From NCBI GenBank assembly GCA_024220525.1, contig JAMYWO010000440.1, forward strand, positions 1 to 26,431: DNA of 26,431 bases, given 5' to 3'. Positions within the stretch are counted from its first letter, which is position 1; each line of letters starts with the position of its first letter. The notes under the pieces were generated by a model. It saw only the letters and a list, made by a program, of their open reading frames with translations. It did not search any database and had not been told where the DNA came from. The position numbers and the translations under genes were made by a program. Origin of the DNA: Cochliopodium minus (lineage: Eukaryota > Discosea > Himatismenida > Cochliopodiidae). Below are positions 10,799 through 20,039 of the stretch, piece after piece.

Positions 10799-10820
10799 AA
10801 AAAGAATTTATTTTTTATTT

Positions 10821-12896
10821 TTAATTTAAGAAAAACTTTAAAATTTCGTTTTGAGAAACGAACACTTTTTTGGATCTCACAAACATCACAAATTCATCAA
10901 TTTTTTTGTGGGAGATTAAACTGTCATCAACCAATGATTTCATCATCCTCCCCAAAATTACAGAAGGAAAAGAATAAAGTGAATTTTTGACACTTGAGAA
11001 GAATCTGAGCAAATAAAGCATGAGTAAAGAATTGACCTTTATTTTAAAAAATTAAAAATTAATTTGAATTACAAAAAAAAAAAATTTCACCAAAATATTT
11101 TTTTGCTTCAAAAAATTCATTTTTAAAAGTTCTTCCAATAAATCAAAACGTTTGCTATCAAACAAATTCAAAATTTGTTCTTGGTTAGGGTGATTGTAAG
11201 TAGAATATGAGAGAGTGTTTCTCAAGCTGGAAGAGTTAGGGCTGAGATAGGAAGCTTCCAAAATTTTGAAAATGGCTTTGTCCATTTTTCTTAAACCTCC
11301 AAGTGATATTGCCAAGTTATTAGTTGCTCTAATATACAATGGCCTCTCTAAATATTGAAAAAAATAAAAAAATCAAAAAATAAAAAATAAAAATAAAATA
11401 AAAAATAAAAAATAATAAAAATCAAAAAAACAAAAATGAAATAAACATGAAATAAAAAAAGTTTTTAAAAGATTGACAAAAAAATTTACCTTTCAAAGCA
11501 ATATTCAAGTATTCCATAGCTTCATCATACCTGCCAAGTAAGAATTATGATTGTTTATAAAAATTGAGAAACTTTTATTAAGGTTTACTTCATTAAATTG
11601 GCATAAATCGCTCCAATCTTATTACACAAATGAGGATCATTAGGTTTGTACAAGAGTGCTGAAATTTTAAAGAATAATTATTTAATTTTTAATTTTATTA
11701 TCTTTTATTTTATTAATTTTTTCATTTATAAATTTTTATTTACCCTTTTTAAAACAATCAACACTGTCCTCTGTGGACTTTTTACAAAAAAGGTTGTACA
11801 ATGCAGAAAAGATGTGGAAATGCATATCTTTGTATTCTGCAGGGATGTCACTCATAAAGCTGAAATATCTTTCTAACTTTTCTTGTCCTAATTAAAAAAG
11901 GGTCAAATTGAAATTGATAACAAAAATAAATGAAGATAAATAAATATAATAAATAAATTTAAATGAAATGAATAAATTGAAAAAGAAAAAAAAAAAAAAA
12001 AAAACATCTCAATGGGAAATTTTATGATAGAACAAGAAAAATTTAAAAAAATTTTAAATTCTTTTTAAAAACAAAAGAAAAATATATTACCAGAAAATTG
12101 GGAATAAGTGTCTTTTATCATGGGAGGAAAACAAGAATGTTGTTCAACCCAAAAAATGAGCTCGTCTATTGCCTTTTCGTCTTGATTTTCGTTGTAGTAG
12201 CTCACTGACAAGTCTAATCTAGAGTTGGTTTTTGGATTCAATTCTATTGCCTTTCTAAAAGCATTAATTGCACCAAGATCATCATCTCCTAAAAAAAAAA
12301 CATCAAATAATTAAACTTTAAAAAACTAAGAAATGTTTTTACCGTCCTATTTTTTTTTTATCTTTAATTTTTTAAATTTTAATCATTTTTGTTTTACTTG
12401 GAATGATTTCCCTAAGAAATGATAGTACTGTTCTACTTTGGGTGACTTGTTTATTGCAACCAAAAAACATTCTTGGGAGTTTTTTATCAAACCATCTTCC
12501 ATATATTGCAATCCAAATTTGAATGCGGTTCTTAAATTTAAAAAAATAAAAAATATAAAAATATGAAAATATAAAAAATTTTTTTCGTTTAATTTTTTAT
12601 ACTTACTCATGATCTAGATGGCTATACTTTATTTTCTCAAATTCCTCTCGATTTAGAATTATCTTATTGGTTGATTTACAATTATAGATATTGAGGTTGT
12701 TTATATCAAAATCTTTTCCTTCAAAGTCATCATCAATATCATAATTCTGATAATTATTGTTTCCTATGAACATTTGATCGAACTCTTGGTTGTAATTATT
12801 TTCTAAATTCTCGAGGTTATCTTGAAAATTCTCAAAATCATAAGATCTTTTTAATAGGCTATTGTAATCTTCGTTGGGATCATTGTTATTAGACAT
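10821..12896 (-). CDS. PEX5: PEX5-like peroxisomal targeting signal receptor (TPR)
   Basis: The predicted protein is 450 aa from nine exons: 12896-12607, 12530-12398, 12346-12343 (4 nt), 12288-12091, 11887-11744, 11658-11589, 11530-11490, 11347-11091, 11036-10821. From about residue 90 it follows the PEX5 TPR array: LDHETAFKFGLQYMEDG, GAINAFRKAIELNPKT, LDLSVSYYNENQDEKAIDEL, DSVDCFKKAL, LCNKIGAIYANL, YIRATNNLAISLGGL, then the C-terminal helical bundle. Asparagines that contact the PTS1 backbone in known PEX5 structures appear kept (SYYNE, CNKIGAIYAN, TNNLAIS). The N-terminus is only about 90 residues, Asn/Asp-rich, with no tryptophan and no cysteine near residue 11, unlike typical PEX5 with WxxxF/Y motifs and an export cysteine. 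The last exon adds about 71 residues beyond the usual end; without that splice the frame reads a poly-T tract and stops at 11052. Its stop is 22 bp from the CLU stop. Confidence 0.85.
12343..12346 (-). other. 4-nt microexon (GACG) in the PEX5-like gene
   Basis: Exon 2 ends in phase 0 (CAA at 12398) and the exon starting at 12288 needs one preceding base, so they cannot be joined directly without an early stop. Between them, on the minus strand, AATAG|GACG|GTAAAA offers an acceptor, four bases and a donor. Including it restores the frame (Gln-Asp-Gly-Asp-Asp-Asp). It also leaves 11 residues between the conserved LG and AI, the same as I recall for animal PEX5. Confidence 0.75.
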
Positions 12897-13632
12897 TTTT
12901 TTTTATTTTTTCAAATTTTGAATTTTCTAATGAAGGATAAAATAGTCAATAAAAAATGTTTAAGCTATATTTTTATTTTTGAAAATTTGAAATCTTTTAT
13001 TGGGAATGACAACCATTCCATTATTATTCTTTATATTGATTATAAATAGTAGATGATACATCTATTGATCTTTAAAGTAAATAAAATATTGAATATCATT
13101 CTTCATAAAATTAATCTTGTTCAATCCAAATAAACAATAATTGTAATTTATGTTTTTCAATACATAAATTTTGAATGATTGGCTGTATAAATTTTTTGGG
13201 ATCATTGTTCAAACAAATATCTTTATTGGATATTTTGGATGTAAATAAAGTTCTTTAAATTCAAAGATCCAATGTTTCTACATTCCATAAAATTCATAAA
13301 TAGAATAGCGTTAATAAAATACAGATTAGATGTTTCATAATCTTCAGCCTTTATTTAAAATGATTGTCTGAATAAATTTTTGGGATGAAAACAATTGACA
13401 TTTCTTTATTGGAAAGGGAATATTTTTATAATTTTGATGCATTTTGATTTTTTTAACTGATTACCGTTGATAAAGTTGTTTGAAAATTCAAATCAAAATT
13501 AAAGAATCAAAATTTGTTGTAATGGAGACTGGACTATTTGAAAATTTGAATCTTCTATCTTTATTTTTTTCATTCAATAAATTAAATAAAAAAAAAAATT
13601 GTTGGTTATTAATATCGTTATAAATAGAATTA
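12897..13632. promoter_or_regulatory. Divergent intergenic region PEX5 / RPB2 with degenerate repeats
   Basis: This 736-bp spacer between divergent starts is the largest in the window. A diverged block of about 65-70 bp occurs twice in direct orientation: near 13174-13240 and 13359-13428, 185 bp apart. Both copies start AATGATTG, then carry ATAAATTTTT(T)GGGAT, and about 45-47 bp in carry CTTTATTGGA. A third TTTATTGG lies at 12997-13004. ATTGG is the reverse complement of CCAAT, so repeated CCAAT-type sites are possible. Neither copy keeps a long reading frame. Confidence 0.45.
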
Positions 13633-16600
13633 ATGGATATGCAGAATGATTTAGGAGATACTTTGTTTGAAAATAATGATAATATAGATGATGATGAAAA
13701 CTTTGAAGAAGAAATGAATGATGAAAATTTTGAGGATAATCAACAACAAGGTAAACAAAATTAAATCTTCTGCAAATATTTCCCAAAAATAAATAAAAAT
13801 ATTTCATTTTTACGACATTTATACACCTAATAATTTATTATAAATCATTATCAAAATATAAATCAAAAAAAAAACCTTTATATTATTTAATATGTCAAAG
13901 ATATGAATGATGACAATGATATTGAGCAAGAAGATACATGGATTGTTATCAATGCATATTTCAAAACAAAGGGTTTGGTCAGACAGCAGTTGGATTCTTT
14001 CAATTCTTTCATTAATGATACCATTCAGGAAATTGTAGATGATTCAGGTGAGATAGAAATCAAACCAAAAACACACAAAGGATTAAATGGCGAAGTAGTA
14101 AAACATTACGTCAAATTCAGACAAACATATCTATCCAAGCCAGATACAAAAGAAGAAGAAAGTAAAATATTTCGAATTAATAAGAAAATAACATTATAAA
14201 ACAATTTAATAGAAGAAATCTCAAAAATATACTCTCAATACAATTATCCATTCAATATCTATCTACAAATAAACAAATCTTAACCATTATTATCATAGTT
14301 AATTAATTTTAAAGATAAATAATAAGAAAATTTAAAAAAATGATACAATAATACAACATATAAAAACCATAAAATAGTTAAATATGTTAAATTTGAAAGA
14401 AATAAAGTATGATATGCTCGATTTAGAAATTTTATTAACTTTTTTCATTCATTCAATAGCTAAATCGGAGATTTTATATCCTAATGCTGCAAGAACTCGT
14501 GGATTGACATATTCTTCTCCATTGAGAATAGATATCGATACTATCACTCATCGTGTAAGAGATAATCAGTATGAACCAAAAGAGGCTACCCAAAAATCCT
14601 TTTTCGGTAGAATTCCTATCATGGTTCGTTCACAATATTGTCAATTGAGTGATTGTGAAGATAAAGATTTGACAGCATTCAAAGAATGTCCATATGATCA
14701 AGGTAATTACAAATAATAAACATATTATTGACAAATATTGTAATAAAACATTTCATAAGAAAGTATATTCAATTTGATTAAAATGAAATTAACCTTTATT
14801 ATTAATCTTTAACCTATTTTTACTTAAAGGTGGTTATTTCATTATCAATGGTAGTGAGAAAGTGTTGATTGCTCAAGAAAAGATGAGTAACAACAATGTG
14901 TATGTATTTAAGAAAGTGAAAGATCCCAACTTTTCATATGTAGCAGAAGTCAGATCATGTACAGAAACAGGAAGCAAGCCAACAAGTACCTTGTATGTAA
15001 AATTAGTCAACAACACAAAAGAAAAGAAGGACAAAGCAGGAACAATACAAACAGAAATTCCTACATTGGGATCGATAGTGCCTGCCATCATCGTCTTTCG
15101 TGCTTTGGGGTTTTTGAGTGACAAAAAGATTTTGGAACACATTTTGTATAATTTCGATGACACAGAGATGGTTGAGCTTTTGAGACCTTCACTCGAGGAA
15201 GCTTTTTTCATCAATGACGAAAGACTCGCGCTTGATTTTTTGGCAAAGAGAACAAAGCTACAAGGAGAAGACAAGGAAAAGAGAATAAGACATGCCAAAG
15301 AAATTCTCCGCAGTGATTTCTTGCCTCACATTGGTATGAAGGAGTCTTGCGAAACCAAAAAAGCTTATTTCTTTGGATACATCATACACAAACTCTTGAA
15401 GACTGCTTTGGGAAGAAGACAGGTGGACGACAGAGATCACTATGGTAACAAAAGACTCGATTTGGCAGGTCCTCTTCTTGGAAACTTGTTCAGACAGTTG
15501 TTTGCCAAAGTGAAAAAGAGTGCAAAGGACATTTTAGAAAAAAGCGCCAACAAAGGAAAAGATTTGGATATCGAAACAGCTATCAAAGATAACATCATCA
15601 CAAGTGGTCTTAAATATGCATTGGCTACTGGTAATTGGACTTCAGACAGGCAACAAGGGTCCAAAGCCGGTGTCGCTCAAGTTTTGAGTAGATTGACTTT
15701 CGGTTCTACTTTGTCTCATTTGAGAAGATTGAACGCTCCTTTGCCTAGAGAAGGTAAATTGGCTGCACCCAGACAGTTACACAATACCCATTGGGGTATG
15801 GTTTGCCCAGCAGAAACACCAGAAGGAGCAGCTTGTGGTTTGATGAAAAATCTTGCTTTGATGGTAAAAAAAAAAAATGTTTTTTAAAAGAAATCTTCCT
15901 TAAATTTCTTTATTATTAGACATACATTTCTGTCGGATCAAGTTCAGAATCTGTCATCAATTTATTGGAATACTGGGGAACAGAAGCTCTCGACGAGATT
16001 TCCCCTGTGGACGTCTCAGGTGCCTACAAAGTCATCGTGAACGGTGCTTGGATCGGCATCCACAAAAACCCCAAACAACTCGTCGAAGTGTTGAAAGAGT
16101 TTAGAGCTAAGGGTGCCATCTCCTACGAAGTCTCCATCATGAGGGATATCACAGAGAAAGAGCTCAGAATTTATACAGATCCAGGTAGAACATGCAGACC
16201 TTTGTTCATTGTACAAAACCAGAAGCTTGCCATCAAGGACAATCACATCAAGGAGATCCAGAATGACCGTCTCAAGTGGGAGGATCTCGTACTCAATAGG
16301 TACGTCGAGTTCTTGGATACTATTGAGGAAGAGACTGCGATGATTGCCATGATGATTGAAGATCTCAAAGAAAACAACATTACAACATATACACATTGTG
16401 AAATTCACCCCTCTATGATTTTAGGTAATTTAATTTTTTTGGTTTTACTATTTTATTTTTTTTAATTAATTTATTTTCATTTTTCTTTACTTTTTTTAAT
16501 TTTGACTTAATTTTTAATTTATTTAGGTATTTGTGCTTCTATCATTCCTTTCCCTGATCACAACCAGTCTCCGAGAAACACTTACCAATCTGCGATGGGT

Positions 16601-18621
16601 AAACAGGCAATGGGTATCTATATCACCAACTTCCAATACAGAATGGATACCCTGGCCTTCGTCTTGTACTACCCTCAAGAGCCTTTAGTCGTCACCAAAC
16701 CAATGGACTACTTGCATTTCACCAAGTTGCCTGCAGGTATCAATGCAGTTGTAGCTATTAGTTGTTATTCAGGATATAACCAGGAAGATTCTGTCATTAT
16801 GAACCAGTCTTCAATTGATAGAGGTAAAGTTTTCAATTATTTATTTATTTTTATTTATTTATTTTACATGATTTTTGATTCATTTTTGTTTAACTTTTAA
16901 AATTTTTGTCTTTAGGTCTTTTCAGATCCATTTTTTACAGAACATACAAAGAAATCTTGGAAGATGGAGAAGAGTTTGAAAAGCCAAACAAAGATATCAC
17001 TGTAGGAATGCACGTAGGGAGCTACGACAAACTCGAAGACGATGGTTTAATCGCTCCAGGAACAAGGTTAAAAAAATAATTCAAAAAAAAACTTTTTTAA
17101 TTTTCTTAAAAATAATTTTTGATCATTTTAATTTTTAATTCTAAATAATTTATTCAAAATTTATTTTCTTGTAAATTATTTTATCGTTTTTAATTTTTAA
17201 ATAATTATTTTAATGTTCTTTAAAAATTTTTTAATTAACTTTTTTTTTGAAACAGAGTATCAGGAGATGATTTTATTGTTGGAAAAACATGTGTGAACAC
17301 ACCTACTTCAGAAGACGACCCTAGAGCCAAAAAGTACACGAGAAGAGACAGAAGTGCCCACTTGAGAAGAACCGAGACAGGTATCATCGACCAAGTGATC
17401 ATCACCACCAATGGTGACAACAAAAAGATGACCAAGATCAAAGTGAGATCTATCAGAGTTCCTCAAATTGGAGATAAGTTTTCTTCTCGTCACGGTCAAA
17501 AAGGTAATTTTATTTTTTTTATTAAATTATTTCTTAATAAAGTTTAATATTTTTTATTTTTATTTTTTATTTTTCATTTAATTCATTTAATTTATTTATT
17601 TTTTAATTTTTATTTTTACATTTTATTTTTAATTATTTTAATTTTTATTTATTTTTCTCATAGGTACTTGTGGAATGGCTTATAGAGCCGAGGATATGCC
17701 CTTCACCTTTGAAGGTATCAACCCTGACATCATCGTAAACCCTCACGCTATTCCCTCCCGTATGACCATCGGACAGTTGATTGGTAAATAAAATAAAAAT
17801 AAAAAATAAAAAATTAAAATTATTTTTACAAAAAAAATAAAAAAATATTATTACAATAAAAAAATAATAAAAATTATTATTAATACTTTTAAATTTAGAA
17901 TGTTTGCTTGGAAAAATCGCTACAAGAACAGGATCTAAGGGAGAGGCAACTGCTTTCAAAAAGGCGCCAGTGGATGAGTTGTGTAAGAACTTGCATCACG
18001 TAGGTTACCAAAGACACGGTAACGAAGTTTTGTGTAATGGTCACAACGGTCGTCCTTTGATTGCTCAGCTGTTCATTGGTCCTACTTATTACCAAAGATT
18101 GAAACACATGGTGTTTGACAAAATTCACTCTAGGTAAAAACAAAAATAAATATTTATAATTATTTCAAAATTTTTTCTTTTATTTAAATTTTTATTTTTT
18201 TATTTATTTCTTATTTAAAATTTTTTTTCAAATTTTAATTTTATTTTTTGTTTATTTCAAATTTTTTTTCAACAGAGCTCGTGGACCAACCCAAATGTTG
18301 ACTAGACAGCCACTCGAAGGTAGATCCAAAGATGGAGGTCTTCGTTTCGGAGAAATGGAACGTGATTGCATGATCTCTCACGGCGCCTCCCAATTTCTCA
18401 AAGAAAGAACTTTTGATCAATCCGATTACTACTCCGTACACGTTTGTGAGTCTTGTGGTCTCATTGCTATTGCAAAGGAGAAAGATATGTCCTTTTCTTG
18501 TACAAGTTGTAAGGTCAGTACAATCTCTCAGATTGAGATTCCTTATGCTTGCAAGCTTTTGTTCCAAGAATTGCTTTCTATGGGCATTTCTCCTAGATTG
18601 TTCACTGAGAAATCTTTTTGA
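13633..18621 (+). CDS. RPB2: RNA polymerase II second-largest subunit RPB2
   Basis: The protein is 1185 aa, close to the 1174-1224 aa of animal and yeast RPB2. The 11 exons are 13633-13750, 13901-14161, 14460-14702, 14830-15863, 15920-16424, 16527-16823, 16916-17066, 17256-17503, 17664-17783, 17899-18133, 18276-18621. Pol II rather than I or III is indicated by the start [20 protein letters not shown] and near-colinear alignment with yeast Rpb2. Key segments are [86 protein letters not shown] (acidic pair of the active centre), [14 protein letters not shown] (active-site lysines), [14 protein letters not shown], and [22 protein letters not shown]-terminal zinc site uses C1128, C1131, C1146 and C1149. 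Introns run 56-298 nt. The 298-nt intron (14162-14459) hides no missing exon, because the flanking protein is the same length as in yeast. Confidence 0.97.
14162..14459 (+). other. Long RPB2 intron 2
   Basis: This 298-nt GT-AG intron lies in RPB2 (donor GTAAAATA, acceptor TTCAATAG). It contains an ATG-initiated open stretch from 14384 in frame with the next exon. That stretch could be mistaken for the start of a separate gene, but it has no counterpart in RPB2 proteins. Confidence 0.75.
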
Positions 18622-19095
18622 TCAAAAAAAAAAAAAAATATTTTTAATAAATTATTTAAAATACTTTTTTTTTTTGAATTATAGATCCACTTAGCTTTTG
18701 AGGAATTAAATTTTTACGGAGGAATTATGAAAGAGGGATTAAAGTTCAAACGATCCGCAATTAGTTAATCTTTTCGGACTTGCTAACAAACCAAATAAAA
18801 TCATTGTTTAATTCTCGAATTAGATTAAAGCTTTTGTCGAATTCTTTTTATTTATTTATTTTTATATTTTCCCGCTTTTTAAAAAATTAAATAATAATAA
18901 TAATTTGAGAAATTTAACACAAAAAAGGTTTTTTATATTAGTTCAAATAAAATATTTTGAGAAATATATCTTTAATACAAATCCTTTTATTTGACAATTA
19001 TTAATTTCTTTCTTGATAGGAAATTTAAATTTTTTTTTTAAAAAGTGAAAAATCTTTCGTCTAAAATAATTGAAAGGAGGAGATTTTTTATTATT
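18622..19095. other. Convergent intergenic region RPB2 / SAM-like gene
   Basis: This spacer should contain two facing 3' UTRs. After a 60-base A/T tract, an acceptor-like TTATAG (18679-18684) precedes 27 open codons ending at TAA 18766-18768. I find no donor able to link it to RPB2, whose end already matches the family. The rest is AT-rich low-complexity sequence with no gene visible. Confidence 0.45.
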
Positions 19096-19461
19096 TCAAT
19101 AATAAGGCCTTTCATTATCCTTCATCTTTTGACCTGCATGTTTTTTGAAGAGATAGATTTGAGAATATAGTTCCATGAGGCCATTAACAATCTCGGATGC
19201 GAACATAAATTCCTCATTGAGCATCTTGATTCCTTCCTCGTTAGACATCAAAGTAATGAAACACTTCCCATCGATATTCTCCTTGACAAAAGCAGATGCT
19301 GCTACGATAAAGCCTTTGTTCAAAAGATAGGTAGATAATTGGGATGTATTCAAGCTCTCTAAATCTAAAACAGTGTAATTTGTCTTAAAAAATAATTTTC
19401 TCAACAACTTTTTCTCCAACTTGTCTTTATTCTTCCTATTCTCGTTTCTCTTCTTTCTCAT
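19096..19461 (-). CDS. Small SAM-domain-like protein
   Basis: This is an intronless 121-aa reading frame. Residues 1-26 are very basic (RKKRNENRKNKDKLEKK), suggesting nucleic-acid contact or a nuclear signal. From about residue 36 the pattern resembles a SAM domain: LNTSQLSTYLLNKGF (first helix), ENIDGKCFITLMSNEEG (the IDG-x-LL-L loop typical of SAM domains), then LNEEF and a long C-terminal helix EIVNGLMELYSQIYLFKKH. The usual SAM tryptophan is missing. I do not recognise the gene. It is head-to-head with the helicase gene (578 bp between starts) and tail-to-tail with RPB2. The amphipathic helices and composition unlike the surrounding AT-rich spacer support it being real. Confidence 0.6.
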   Translation of the reverse strand: MRKKRNENRKNKDKLEKKLLRKLFFKTNYTVLDLESLNTSQLSTYLLNKGFIVAASAFVKENIDGKCFITLMSNEEGIKMLNEEFMFASEIVNGLMELYSQIYLFKKHAGQKMKDNERPYY

Positions 19462-20039
19462 TCAAAAATTAAAATTCTATTTATACCGTATTTGCCTTTA
19501 TTTTTTAAAAAAAAGAATCCTTTTTGGATATCAAATAAGCTACAGGGCAATTTTCTTTTTTTTTTATTTAATTTTTAAACTTTTTTATCAACATGTTTTT
19601 TGTTAGCAAAAAGATAAATAAAAAAAATAAAAAAGATTGAGATGAATATAATTTTAAAAAAGATCATAAATTCTATGTAAATTTCAAAATAAAAAATGAA
19701 AATGAAAAATTATTAAATTTTAAAAAAAAAAGATTTGAAAGAAAAAGATTTTTAAATGGGTACCTACAATACTTGTTAGAAATAAATCTAATTAGTTTTA
19801 TTTTTCTTTGTGTCTTGGATTTCTTGAAAGGATATAGATTTCTTGAACAGAAATTTACCATTATTAAATCCGAAAACAAAGTTAATGTTAAAGTTTAACA
19901 GTTTTCTTTTTAAGATTTTGAAATTTAAAGTAAAAATGTAAACAAAATTATAAAAAAAATAAAAAAAAATTTTCACAGAAAAATAATTATTTTAATTTGA
20001 AAGAGGAAAATAATTGGAAAAAAATAAAAAATAGAAGGA
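19462..20039. promoter_or_regulatory. Divergent spacer, SAM-like / DHX37-like genes
   Basis: This 578-bp stretch is almost pure A/T and should contain both promoters. GATTTCTTGAA is directly repeated at 19818-19828 and 19837-19847 (19-bp period). Short minus-strand open frames at 19673-19976 have low-complexity composition and no recognisable domain, so I do not call a gene. Confidence 0.4.

Noticed and set aside
11081-11104. Poly-T run in the PEX5-like gene as a frameshift or pseudogene mark
   Set aside because: Treating 11037-11090 as a GT-AG intron removes it and keeps the frame open into a 72-codon terminal exon.
11646-11876. Plus-strand 76-aa frame within the PEX5 region
   Set aside because: It is antisense to PEX5 TPR exons 5-6 and their intron, with no recognisable protein.
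14384-14459. Possible separate start (ATG at 14384) for the second part of RPB2
   Set aside because: The stretch before 14460 is AT-rich and has no RPB2 counterpart. Splicing 14161 to 14460 gives the same number of residues as yeast RPB2 in this segment, so it is intron.
14873-15664. Minus-strand open frames inside RPB2
   Set aside because: They are antisense to highly conserved RPB2 coding sequence, have no domains, and are explained by codon composition.
19673-19976. Two overlapping minus-strand small frames between the SAM-like and helicase genes
   Set aside because: Composition is Phe/Lys/Asn low complexity, as expected from AT-rich spacer, with no domain and no exon structure.
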